From Linanthus parryae (Eukaryota; Streptophyta; Magnoliopsida; Ericales; Polemoniaceae), in the NCBI GenBank assembly GCA_023055425.1, contig JALGPY010000001.1, positions 33,159,001-33,223,000 on the forward strand: DNA of 64,000 bases. Reading direction: 5' to 3'. Both the position numbers and the translations under genes were made by a program. The notes beneath the pieces were generated by a model. It saw only the letters and a program-made list of their open reading frames with translations, made no database searches and was not told the origin of the DNA. Each line of letters starts with the position of its first letter. Positions within the stretch are counted from its first letter, which is position 1. Positions 34,247 to 45,271 of this stretch are shown here, in pieces.

Positions 34247-35559
34247 ATTTTGAAAATAGCAAGGAAATGGCTGAAACATTAATGTAATGCTTGAAACATT
34301 AATGTAATGTTGCTAGGGTTTCTCCCCCCTTTTTTTAACAACAAGAATCTACTTGCCCGTTTTGCCCTTTCCGGGATTTGATAGGATATCTCTGTGCATA
34401 TCCAATTATGACATCAGCAATTGATACTCTGCTTGATTTTCGCGCTAATTTCTCGGAAGATAAGCACGCTTTCGTTGGGAAGTCCATCCGAATCATGACT
34501 ATCCGTCATTTATTAGGATACGCAACTGAATCGTCGTAGCCTTTAGTAGGGTAATTGATGGATACCGCTTTTCAAGGCGTAAGTGATTGGCCTTACCCTC
34601 TTTTCAAATTCTGCTGACTCATCTTTGGCAACTGAAGAGTCTCCACGAGGTCTATATAAACCCTGTGTTTGCCATTTGGGTTCTTCATCCCAAAAATGTG
34701 CTTTGCCGTGAGTCCTTACGACTGCTTGCTTCAACGCTTGTTTCTCGTTGATTCATGGCAACTTCAAGTTGTGAATCCTGAGTTTGCGCTTTGTGCTGTA
34801 GAAATAGTTTCCAAGATACACTTTATGAGGCTTATTGCTCTTTATAACCATCGTAAAGAAGATGTAGATGATATCTCATGTGTGTTCGAAGAAATTTCTT
34901 CGTGTATTATGTTTGCAGGTCATGTTTCCGGCCGCCTCTCGGTGAGGTGCAGCGCCGAAGTGACCGTGCTACCGTCTCGTAATGAACGGCGGAATTCTTC
35001 TCCAGCCTCCCTGGAGAAGGACTTATCGCCTTCACGTTCGTGAGCTCAGGGTGGCGAACCGCTGCGTTCATCCCCATCTACAAGGAGCCCTTGCCCTTTG
35101 GAGCTTCTGCTTGCCTGTTGATCGCTGGAACCGGTGGTTCCTTGGGCAAATGTTATGGGGTGCAGATCTGACAAGGGTCTTGTCAAATACTGGGATCTTG
35201 AACGTTTGGCTTCATGTGGCTCTTTGGAGCAAGATCCTCCCTGCGACAGATGTTCACCCGCAGATCTGCGTATTGTATAGCCGGTGTTGGAACCGGTGGG
35301 TTCATCCCTTTCAGCCAGGATTCCCGTAGTGTGCCTTTGCTGGCTTGTCAGCTACTTTTCGAATGTATTGTAAGCCATGTTGGCTGTGTAGTTAGATTTG
35401 AGCTTTTTCGCTTGTAAGCCGCTATCTAGACAGATAAATTGTAAGTCTTTTCGACTCATAATGATAAATAGCTTTTGTATTATCTGCTGCCTTGTTACAA
35501 CAAAATACAATTTCGCATGCGTTTCGGCATATTCTGCCTTGCATAATGCTATGTAATGG
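34247..35559. other. Tat spacer downstream of the antisense gene
   Basis: No gene is clear. A TATATAAACC box on the plus strand near 34652 precedes an open stretch (34669-35043) with no known domain. The region passes gradually into the minisatellite. Confidence 0.45.
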
Positions 35560-36595
35560 TTTTGCTATGTTTTACTAGATCGTTCGAGATCATATTTTCG
35601 CAGTTGTGCCATCTGGGCTTGTGATTGTTTTTTGATGTATGTGCTATCATACCAGATAGACTTTTGTAGATCACTTAAGATCATTTTCACAATATTTCTA
35701 TCGTAGCAGATAGGCTTTTTAATAGATCAATTAAGATCGTTAAGTGATGCGAATTGCTATCGTGGCAGATAGGCTTTACTAGAAGATCAATTGAGATCAT
35801 TTTTCGCATGAGTTGCTATCGTAACAGATAGGCTTTAGAAGATCAATTAAGATCATTTTGTACACGAGTTGCTATCGTAACAGATAGGCTTTAGGAGATC
35901 AATTGAGATTATTTTGCTCATGAGTTGCTATCGTAACAGATAGGCTTTTAGGAGATCAATTCAGATCGCATTTGCATTGACTGCTATCGTAACAGATAGG
36001 CTTAAATGATCAATTAAGATCGCATTTGCATAGGTTGCTATCGTAACAGATAGGCTTAAATGATCAATTAAGATCGCATTTGCATAGGCTGCTATCGTAA
36101 TGGATAGGCTTAGATGATCAATTAAGATCGCATTTGCATAGGCTGCTATCGTAACAGATAGGCTTAAATGATCAATTAAGATCGCATTTGCATAGGCTGC
36201 TATCGTAACAGATAGGCTTAAATGATCGATCAAGATCGCATTTGCATAGGCTGCTATCGTAACAGATAGGCTTAAATGATCAATTAAGATCGCATTTGCA
36301 TAGGCTGCTATCGTAATAGATAGGCTTAAATGATCGATCAAGATCGTATTTGCATAGGCTGCTATCGTAACAGATAGGCTTAAATGATCAATTAAGATCG
36401 CATTTGCATAGGCTGCTATCGTAACAGATAGGCTTAAATGATCAATTAAGATCGCATTTGCATAGGCTGCTATCGTAATAGATAGGCTTAGATGATCGAT
36501 TAAGATCGCATTTGCATAGGTTGCTATCGTAATAGATAGGCTTAGATGATCAATTAAGATCGCATTTGCATATTGCTATTGTAGCGGATAACTCA
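35560..36595. repeat. 54-bp minisatellite in the Tat 3' region
   Basis: About 11 regular units of 54 bp lie at 35970-36580, for example GCTATCGTAACAGATAGGCT followed by TAAATGATCAATTAAGATCG and CATTTGCATAGG. Some seven degenerate, irregular units precede them from about 35560. The two halves of a unit contain small dyads (CTATCGTAACAGATAG, GATCAATTAAGATC). Because 54 is a multiple of three, the minus strand stays open through 126 codons; I take that as a by-product. Confidence 0.9.
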
Positions 36596-36799
36596 TTGTT
36601 AACAGTTATAGCAAACTAATAAAGTAAAATCGACATCCAGCAATATGAAGTTTCTCATTTGGGAGAATTTTCTCATTATAATGCTCTCATATGGGAGTGA
36701 TGAGATTACAATCCTCTCATATGGGAGAGGAGATTGTGTAAATCGTAACCATACAAGAGATTAAGCGACGTTATAATAAAACGTATGAAATGAGAGAAG

Positions 36800-39700
36800 T
36801 CAGGGATAGTACTTCTTAATCCAGCGCATGTTGACTGAACTTGGGGTTGAGGTTATGCCGTGCAACCTTCGTATGCTGCAATAGCCACTGTCGAAGACTT
36901 CTGTGACTTTGAAGGGTCCTTCCCAATTGGCTGCGAACTTTGGGTGAGTCGCTTCTCGCATGCAGTGGTCAGATGCGCGCAGGACCAAGTCTCCAACTGC
37001 GAAATCTCTTCGCTGGACTGTCTTATTGTAAGCGCGAGCAATCCTTTCTTGATATCGCTTGTTGGTTCTTTTGGCTTGTTCTCGCTTTTCCTCCAGCAAG
37101 ACTAAGTCATGATCACGTTGATTCTTGTAGAGTGCATGGAAGGCTAGCCTTGCCGAATTGACCCTCACTTCCGCGGGTACCACGGCCTCGGCCCCATAGC
37201 ATAGTAGGAATGGTGAGGCCCCCGTGCGTGTCCTTGGAGAAGTTCGGTAAGCCCACAGAGCTATGCTTAGAGAGTCGGCCCACTTCTTGTGGTCATCTGC
37301 GACCATCTTGCTCAAAATTCTCAACAGCGTTTTGTTGGTCGCTTCAGCTTGTCCATTTCCCTTTGGGTAATAAGGGGTAGAACATATCTGCCTGATATTG
37401 TACTCCGCTAATTTCGCAGCTACCTGGCGATTAACAAAGGGAGTACCGTTATCTGAAAGAATGGTGTTTGGGATTCCGAACCTGCATATGATGCTTTCCT
37501 GGATGAAGTTGACCACAGCCAGCGCATTTGCCGTCTTCAGTGGTATTGCTTCCACCCACTCGGTGAATAGCTCAGTTGCGGTGAGAATGAAATGATTCCC
37601 GTGCGACGTTGGTTGGATGGGACCGATGAAGTCCAGAGCCCATGTGTGAAATGGCCATGGCGTCCCTAATGCATGTAGATCCACAGCGGGGGCATGCACT
37701 AGGTTTCCTTTGAATTGGCACTCCTGGCAGCGTCGTACTTTGGTGCGGCAATCGACCTCCATCGTGGGCTAGAAATATCCAATTGAGAGGAGCTGCCTGC
37801 ATAATTTCGCACCTCCTTGGTGTTCCACCTGATGAGAAAGGTCAATGACTTCTTGTGCTTCTCTGCCGTCTAGACATCGCAGCAAGTTGCCCTCGTGACC
37901 TCTTCGCCAAAGCAGGTTTTCCTGTACTACATATCGAGATGCTTTCCTTTTCAATTTCTCGGCTTCTTTTCTTGATTCGGGCACAGTGCCCTGGGTGAAG
38001 AAATCAAATAGTGGCTTTCTCCAGTCCGTGTCGTCATCGGTTAGGGCGATGAGTAGAGAATCTTTGATTAGTGCGCAACTCTCGCACTTCCCTTGTATCA
38101 GGGCTGCGGCTGTTGACATGTCTGGCCAATGAATTCCATATCTCTGAGCCTTCCTGTAGATTGACACCTCGCTTTCTCCGCAAGCATGTTGGTGAATCTT
38201 TTCTAACAGCAGTTGTCCCTCCCGCTCGGAGACGCATCGCATAAGTATTCCGCCAGGACCCTTGTAGTAGAGGGTGTTATCATGTATGCAGTACCCTTTC
38301 GTGAGTGCCCAGCTTTCACTGCTTGTGCCTTCCGCAATAGCTTGTAGGATTGCTTTTCTCCAATCCGTGTCATCCATGTTTTCGTCGTCGCACGCATCTT
38401 CTGTCAATGCCGACGATATTCGTACTTCAATGGAGATCCTTGCGGGACATATGTCTTTGCTAACCTTAGATCCCAAGGTTGCTAAAGTCTGCATGCCTGT
38501 TGTCCGCTCGGGGCTTGTGCTCGTACCTCACATCACAAAACTGCTGTACCAGCTTTTGCACTAAGGTGCGGTAAGACAGAAGATTGATTTCCTTCAAACC
38601 ATACTCGCCCGAGGCTTGCTTGACGATCAACTTGGAGTCTCCCATGACCGTTAGATTGCTTACTTCCAAGGCTTTCGCCGCGCGAAGCCCTGCGACGAGA
38701 GCCTCATATTCCGCTTCATTGTTTGTGACTGCGAAGTTGAGTTTTGCGGACATCTGTATGACCTCCCCATCTGGTTTAGTCAAGACTATCCCAATGCCTC
38801 CACCTTTCCTTGTGGACGAGCCGTCGAAGTGGAGCGTCCAATAGGGCACGTCGATCGCATAGATCTCAGGGCCTTCGAGCTCTTCCTCGATCACAGGCTC
38901 GTGGCTGTTATCGGGGAACTGTGCCAACAGGTCCGCTACCGCCTGCGACTTGATCGCTCGCGGTCGCACGCATGTGATATCATATTGAGAGATGGTCATG
39001 TACCATTTTGCCAATCTCCCGCCAGGAGTAGTGTGAGTTAGCAAATATCGTATGGGGTCGCTCTTGGTGACCACTACTACTTTGTGTGATGCAAAATAGT
39101 GTTTCAACTTCTCTATCACAAAGAATAAGGCAAGGCAATGACGTTCGATGTCTGTGTACCTTGATTCAGCAGGCTGCACGATGCGAGAGATGTAGTAGAT
39201 AGGTCTCTCTTGGCCTTCATATTCCTGAGCCAAGAGCGCTCCTATGGATCTCCTTGTTGATGTCAGATATAGCAGAAGCGGTGATCCCAGCTGAGGTGCG
39301 ATCATTATTTTCGAGGATGTCAGCAAATCCTTTAGCTTTTCGAATGCGGCTTCATGCTCCGGAGCCCAGTTGTACACGGCGTCCTTCTTGAGAAGAGCAC
39401 TAAAACAGCAGGTGATTTCTGCAATTGCTGGGATGAATCTTCGCAGATATGATAGCTTCCCCAAGAATGTTTTCAAGGTACTTTGATTATGTGGCGGTGT
39501 CATGCCAGTGATAGCTGACACTTTCGCAGGGTCGGGCTCGATCCCTTGGCGATGAACCACGCATCCCAAGAATTTCCTTGATGTCACCCCGAACGCGCAT
39601 TTCATGGGATTCATCTTCAGCTGAAAGCGCCTGCATCTATTGAACACCTTTCGTAGATCCGCGAGGTGATCTGCTTCGTGCTTGGATTTAACCACCAGGT

Positions 39701-40523
39701 CATCCACATAGAATTCCACCTCTTTATGCATCATATCGTGGAACAGAGCCATCATGGCCCGCTGATAGGTCGCACCCGCGTTCTTAAGACCGAACGACAT
39801 CACTGTATAGTTGAACACCCCCACCGGAGTGATGAATGCAGTTTTCCGCGCGTCTTCGGGGTCCATCTTGATCTGGTTGTACCCGCTGAAACCATCCATA
39901 AAGCTGAACATACGGTGGCCCGCTGTTGAATCGATAAGCAAATCGATGTTGGGCAGTGGGAAATCGTCCTTTGGGCAGAAGCGATTGAGATCTCGGAAGT
40001 CCACGCAGATGCGGAGCTGTCCGTTCTTTTTCACTACTGGCACGATGTTGGCCAGCCATGTGGGATGATGATTCGGCTCTATGAATTTGGCATCCAGGAG
40101 TTTGACAATCTCCTGCTTGATTTTCATGTTAAGCTCCGGCCTGAAGCTCCTTGTGCTCTGTTTTACCGGTTTAGACCCTGGGATGATGTCTAAACGGTGC
40201 ATGGTGATGCTCGTATCGAGACCTGGCATCTCATCATACTCCCATGCGAACACATCCTTGTATTCAGTTAGGAATTGTAGCAGTCCTTGTTCCTCCTCGC
40301 TCGTGAGGTCAGCACTTAGAAAGAATGGCCTTTTCTTTTCCTCGTTCGGGCTGAGGAACACTTCCTTTAGTTCTTGCTTTTGTGGTCTTGGCCTGTCTTC
40401 CATGCATTCAGGCGCTTCTTTGAGCTTCTCGTCTGGAGTGCTCTGCATTGGCTCTTCGGTTAGCGCAATTTGCTCGATTTGATTGATTTGCCCAGGGATA
40501 TCCCCATGCCCGTGTGAGGACAT
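36800..40523 (-). pseudogene. Tat pol: RT, RNase H, second RNase H, integrase
   Basis: The RT frame covers 40523-38466 with FSFMDGFSGYNQ (~39890) and FYVDDLVVKS (~39710), then a first RNase H, then a second one of the archaeal-like type (LHFDGSSTRKGGG near 38834, NNEAEYEAL, GDSKLIVKQ), a Tat hallmark. A frame change near 38480 moves reading into 38494-37769, which holds the linker and integrase finger start. A TAG at 37769-37771 splits it from 37762-36800, the integrase core (TWALDFIGPI, LSDNGTPF, GNGQAEATNK) and C-terminal region. Entry from the gag frame also needs a shift near 40410-40520, which could be damage or programmed. Confidence 0.87.
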
Positions 40524-43143
40524 CCCCGCGCACCTTCATATGCGATAGCATTTCTTCCCATTGGCGTAGAAGCTCTCCATCTCCTTGCTCTCGGGGGCAT
40601 GCTTTGCGATTCAGAGTATACACATTCTTCCGATGGTATGCGATACGCGGCGCCTCTTCGCGTGTAGGCGGCTTATCCTTGGCGTCTTCCCTTGTCACCA
40701 TTACTCCCGCAGGTGACTGGTCCTTGATGTCCTCCCAGAGAGGCAAAGGAGTAGGGTTGAATGGTCCCGGTGTTTGTTCGTCCGCCATCTCGGTAAACCA
40801 CACCGCCTCGCTAAGATGTGCTTCATCCAGGTTGAATGGATTCGTTGAAGCCGGTATCTCGACTACTCTGTCGTTCCAGATAGCTTTCATAATTTGGTGA
40901 GCTGTTGAAGGAATCGCATCGAAGCGATGAATCCAGGCTCGACCAATAATCATATGGTATGTAGTGTTCGCGTCTATGACATAGAACTTTGCTGAGCACT
41001 TGATTTTGCCAATCTGAACGCCCAGGCGGATCCATCCGATCGACATTCTAGAGTCGCTTCCGAATCCCATCAGCGGAGATGGACGCCTGACGATCTTATG
41101 TTCGGGGATCCCTGCTAGCTTTAGTGTGTGGAGCGAAACGACGTTGACCGCCGCTCCGCCATCGACGAATGCTCGTTTGAACTCGACGCCGTTGATGATG
41201 GCTGTCACGTACAGAGGCCTCTGGTGGCTCGCATCTGTCTTCTTGTCGCAGGCAGAAAAGGTCATAATCTTTTCTGTAGAGCGAGACGCCCTGATGACTT
41301 TCCCGTTGGATACTACAAGATTCTCCTCGTAGTCTTCCGCTATTCTCAAGATCGCTTTCGTCATATCTGTCCGGCATTTCTCTGAGAAATTCATCTCGTC
41401 GAAGAATCTGCTGAAGCCATGCGACCCTTTCATCCGGTCGGCACGTTCATCCTCCGTGTCCATGCTGTAGTCTTCGTCTTCATGGACCTCGGCAACGATG
41501 GGTAGACCATCCTCTGCGACTTCTTCCAAGTCGACGATCGAGATCATGGCGACCTCTTTGCCTTTCGAGCCCTGCTCCGCATGAGCAGGAAGCGGGTTGT
41601 TGCGCACATCCTTCCGGTGGTCGCTGACGATAAGCTCGCCGTTCTTCATCTTCTGGTCGAATGCGAACCTGAGCTTCTTGCATTCATCCGTGGGGTGCAT
41701 GACCTTGCCGTGGTACTCGCACCACTTGGGGTCTCTCACCATCTCCTTGGAGGGTATTTTCTCGAGTGGCGGTAGGACACCGTCCTTACGCCACTGTCTG
41801 CAGAGGTCGCATGCCTCCTCTACCGAGCATGGTAGGGGTGGTACGTCAAAGTTCACAACCTTCGCTTGCTTCTGGGGTGAAACTGTATTGACCTCAGCTT
41901 CACGTCCCCTCTTGTAACCGAATCTCCCGATCTTGTAGGTGGTGGCGCTCGGAGGTCGCTCCGGAGCGTTCTTCTTTTTCTGTCTCTCGACTATAGGCTC
42001 GATGTTCTTCGTTCATTCAATTAACTTTGAAAACGTAGGTGTTTGCAAATTAATGAGCATACCTTTGTATTCATCTCGCATGCACTGCAGGCATATCTCT
42101 ACGAGCCGGCTTTCGAGCATTGGATCTTTGCACTCCAAGGATTTCGCCCTGAATTTCTTGATGAAAGTGATCCCGTCCTCCTCGCGCTTCTGATACATCC
42201 GCGAGAGATGAATCATTGTCACCTTTTCTTCCATCTGGAAGAATTTGGTGTAGAACTTCTGGACCATGTCGTCCCAAGTCTTCACGGATCCGGCTTCCAA
42301 CGTTCGGTACCACTTGTACGCCACGTTCCCTAAAGATTTTGGGAACTCTCGCATCAGCAGTTTGGGATCGGCTCCGTATGGTCCCATGACATCAATGAAA
42401 CGCATGACATGTTCGTGGGCGTTTCCGTTGACATCCTCGAACTTGTCCCATTTAGGAGCTTTGTACCCCGCGGGGTTAGGCATGAGATAGATCTCTCGTG
42501 GAATGGGTGGATCGTTGCCAAGCTTCGGGATAATAGTATCCGCGAATGACTGATGAGCCAGAATAGTGTCCATGCGCTTCTGCAGAGACGTCATGCACTC
42601 TGGAATGCTTCCTTCAGCAGCTGAAGGAGGGGTTGCCGCAGGCGGAGGCGACACATACGCCGTCGAAGGATTGGGGACATATGGACTGCTCGCATTGCCC
42701 CAAATCGCCGTTGGAGGAGGCAAGGGGTACTGCAAAGTCGGATTAGATGCCAAAGCCGAGGGCTGAGGAGCGTGAGCAGTGAGAGGCAACATCTGAGCCG
42801 TTGACCCCTGAATCGAAGGCAGCTGCGCAGTTGTCGGTGGAGTTTGTAAATTAGGGTTGGGAGGCGTGGTAGACACTCCCGGTAGAGAAGCAGTAGGGCC
42901 TCCTCCTCCTTGAGAGACGGCGGTGGCTGACGAAGGGTTTGGTGCAAGGGTACCCAGAACGGCCAAGATCCGTTCTAGCTGCTCGGATTGGGCCTTGAGA
43001 GCTTTCGCTTGGCCTTGAACAGTGGCGTCCAAAGACTCTAGCGTCGGTGTCTCGCCGGGAGTGGTAGGAGTACGACGGGTCCCCTCTCCCGAGGCGGTTT
43101 CGGTGGAAGGCGATCTGTTGCTGATATCATCCTCCTGAGACAT
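40408..43143 (-). pseudogene. Tat gag and protease, one stop
   Basis: ATG 43143 opens a proline/serine/threonine-rich N-terminus followed by a retrotransposon gag domain (HVMRFIDVMGPYGADPKLL, WDDMVQKFYTKFF). A TGA at 42013-42015 interrupts it. The same frame continues at 42012-40408 with C-terminal gag and an aspartic protease (FVDGGAAVNVV, ~41200; D-G-G in place of D-S/T-G). Confidence 0.83.
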
Positions 43144-43164
43144 GGTTTCTTTTGCCGGTAAGTT

Positions 43165-43180
43165 CACGTCGGGTTCACCA
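43165..43180 (-). promoter_or_regulatory. Tat primer-binding site
   Basis: On the minus strand TGGTGAACCCGACGTG begins three bases after the 5' LTR. The TGG start and position fit a primer site; I do not assign the tRNA. Confidence 0.75.
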
Positions 43181-43183
43181 AAA

Positions 43184-43810
43184 TGTGCACAAGAGATTCC
43201 GGCGGGGAGACCTCCGTGTACACCGTATGTAGAGGATCGAGGATCGCACAGGAAGAGTGGGGTTGTGTGTAGGGAGAGAGTAAGTCAGTAGTAATGTCTG
43301 AGAGAGAGACAGAGGTTTGGCAGAGCTTCCACGTATGGCAAGTGTGTTCTCCTTTGTATGGAAAGGGTAACGTCCTATATATAGCAGAGAACATGACCGT
43401 TGTAGTGTGGTTAATGCGCCCATTGATGGCGGCTTAATTAGCTTAACCATAACGGCACGTTCGTCCGAGTATATAGGGACCGTTACAGCACGTTGTGCGC
43501 GAATACCGGAACCGTTACGAGGTTGACCGGGTTTGACCGGATTGATCGGGTTTATGGAGCTCGTGCCATAAATCTCTCAAAACAGTTACTAAAGGTCGCG
43601 TGCGGGCTTGGCTCGCACGCGACAGGGCTTACTCTAGCCTCCAAACCACAAAGTCCCTACAAGTCCCGTGCAGTGGTATGCGAGGGCTCTGTCTCGCAGC
43701 CCCCACATGGATCAGCTCGGCTGGTGATCCATTGTGTGTGGAGCACAATATGGTGTGCTGGATGGTTGCCACGTGGCCAAGATCTGTCAGCTCAGAAAGC
43801 ACTATCTACA
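43184..43810 (-). repeat. Tat 5' LTR (627 bp)
   Basis: Partner of 28582-29208, equal in length, with roughly 1 percent divergence by eye. Confidence 0.92.
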
Positions 43811-43815
43811 GCAGG

Positions 43816-44405
43816 CCTTAACTATTTTTCTTCCTCTGGCTTCTGACTTCTGGACACGTGCGTTTGAACGCAGCTCGCCTGCGTTTGAACGCACGCCTTG
43901 GCCTTTTCTTCTTATGAGTGTCGAGTCCTGCGTTTGAACGCAGGTCCTGCGTTTGAACGCACTCCTTAAGCTTTTCTGCTCTTCTGACTTTGAACCCTGC
44001 GTTTGAACGCAGATCGCCTGCGTCTGAACGCAGGACTTTGCCTACTTTTCCGCCATTTTCCCGCTGCTCCCATCTTGTGCGTCTGAACGCAGGTACCCTG
44101 CGTTTGAATGCACAACTTAGTCTTTTTTTCTCTTTTTCTGCTCAGCTTTCCTGACACGCTGCCTCCCATCCAAGTTAATCTCATGCATTTCTCGGCACCT
44201 GTTACCTGCACATCATAACATGTACCCGCGATCATATCCAACAAACAAAAGTATGCATAAAATTACTCAAATTTTGCAGTCATGTTCTATAAATCTCTGC
44301 CTCGTATCAGGTGGAAAATAAGCTGAAAATGGCCAAACTCAACTCTCACAGGGTTAAAACCAATAGTAAAAAGATGTCCCAGACTAATCCATTTTCAAGC
44401 TGTCA
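43816..44405 (-). repeat. Athila 5' LTR, part 2
   Basis: It continues the LTR from the Tat insertion to the terminal AAGCTGTCA and includes eight more palindrome copies. With part 1 it totals 1,760 bp against 1,761 in the other LTR. Confidence 0.92.
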
Positions 44406-44442
44406 ACCGGTGGTGACGGGCACTGAACATACGGGATTTCTT

Positions 44443-44675
44443 CATATGTTTGTTACTCATCTTTTCTTTTATTTGAGATTGTGAATAATAGGTTGGAAAA
44501 GACGAAGAAACCCTCACTGAAAGCATTTTCCATCCACTAAATGCAACGGAGTTACTATTGGGTACCTACAATGCATGATTTTTGAAAGTTCGAGACCGTG
44601 GCTGCATGATTTTAAAGTATGAGTACTAAATCCACGAAAAAACTAAACTATGGGTACCTGTGGTGCAATTTTTCC
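44443..44675. repeat. right TIR of the Pack-MULE
   Basis: Inverted partner of 15090-15347. It ends GGTGCAATTTTTCC directly before the AAATAATAA duplication at 44676. Confidence 0.9.
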
Positions 44676-44684
44676 AAATAATAA

Positions 44685-45153
44685 TTAAGACGCTTAAAAT
44701 TTAAATTACCATTTCAACTGTTGCTTAAATGACTGAGTCTACCAAAATAATAGGTTAGTAACAATTATCATATTATAACATCAATAAATTCCGAGTAAAA
44801 CAATGACGGTCTTGGATGAAATTTCAATCTTCTAGAACAAGAGATGTTATTCTATTGGTACAACAAAATTGCACAACACTTGTCAAATCGATTATTGAAA
44901 CAGAGAACATTGGTTAAGTCAGCTGAATATGATATATTTACAAAAGTAAATTAGTACTTAATGGTTAAGTACCCCCAAACATATTTTAACAATTTTCTAA
45001 AAAAAATATATTTTAATAGTCAAAGTAAAGTGAGATAGGGTTACACAGGGACAGATTGAGTATTAAAAATCCACTCTTATCCCCTCACCCCCTTATCTGG
45101 TGTATACCACCCCTTAGGGTTAGGTTTTATAAGATTCAAGGCAACAAAATTAG
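44685..45153. other. AT-rich stretch, nothing recognised
   Basis: No coding frame or structured repeat can be supported between the Pack-MULE duplication and the MITE-like block. Confidence 0.5.
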
Positions 45154-45271
45154 AGGAGGATAAGAAGAGGATATGATTTGCCCTCCTTATCCGCAACCCA
45201 AACAATAGATAAGATAAGGGAGGGGATATCATATCATATCCTCCCTCCTCATCCGCTACCCAAACGAGGCC
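45154..45271 (-). repeat. MITE-like repeat, copy 2
   Basis: On the minus strand it opens GGCCTCGTTTGGGTAGCGGA, identical to 14107-14126. It has a near-palindromic centre, GGAGGGGATATCATATCATA and following bases (45220-45249), and a second internal TTGTTTGGGTTGCGGATAAG. Confidence 0.5.

Larger units (their letters stand above)
28582..43810 (-). mobile_element. Tat-lineage Ty3/Gypsy retrotransposon with antisense gene
   Basis: GCAGG flanks it at 28577-28581 and 43811-43815. Two 627-bp LTRs (28582-29208, 43184-43810) differ at about seven positions by eye. Minus-strand order: primer site, gag, protease, RT, RNase H, second RNase H, integrase, minisatellite, antisense gene, polypurine tract, 3' LTR. 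Two RNase H domains, tandem repeats after pol and an antisense extra gene are established features of the Tat lineage. The sense coding region has two stops and two frame changes. Confidence 0.9.
15990..44405 (-). mobile_element. Athila-lineage Ty3/Gypsy retrotransposon (minus strand), split by a Tat element
   Basis: The element is flanked by ACCGG at 15985-15989 and 44406-44410 and has TGACAG...CTGTCA LTR ends. Subtracting the Tat insertion gives about 13.2 kb. On the minus strand the order is 5' LTR, tRNA-Asp type primer site, gag-pol, spacer with palindrome array, env-like ORF, polypurine tract, 3' LTR, which is the Athila layout. The two LTRs differ at about two dozen positions over 1.76 kb by eye. 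gag-pol has three lesions, so it is not autonomous as it stands. Confidence 0.9.
15090..44675 (+). mobile_element. Pack-MULE with captured MAPKKK fragment, split by nested retrotransposons
   Basis: The 9-bp AAATAATAA stands at 15081-15089 and 44676-44684. The ends are long inverted repeats: 15090-15347 against 44443-44675, opening GGCAAAATTGCACC on one side and GGAAAAATTGCACC on the other. Between them, once the retrotransposon at 15990-44405 is set aside, lie only ~650 bp of kinase-derived sequence. No transposase is present. Long TIRs, a 9-bp TSD and a captured gene fragment define a Pack-MULE. Without the insertion it would be about 1.2 kb. Confidence 0.88.

Noticed and set aside
35961..36341. 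126-codon minus-strand frame with an 18-residue repeat
   Set aside because: It is the 54-bp minisatellite read in a frame that stays open because 54 is divisible by three.
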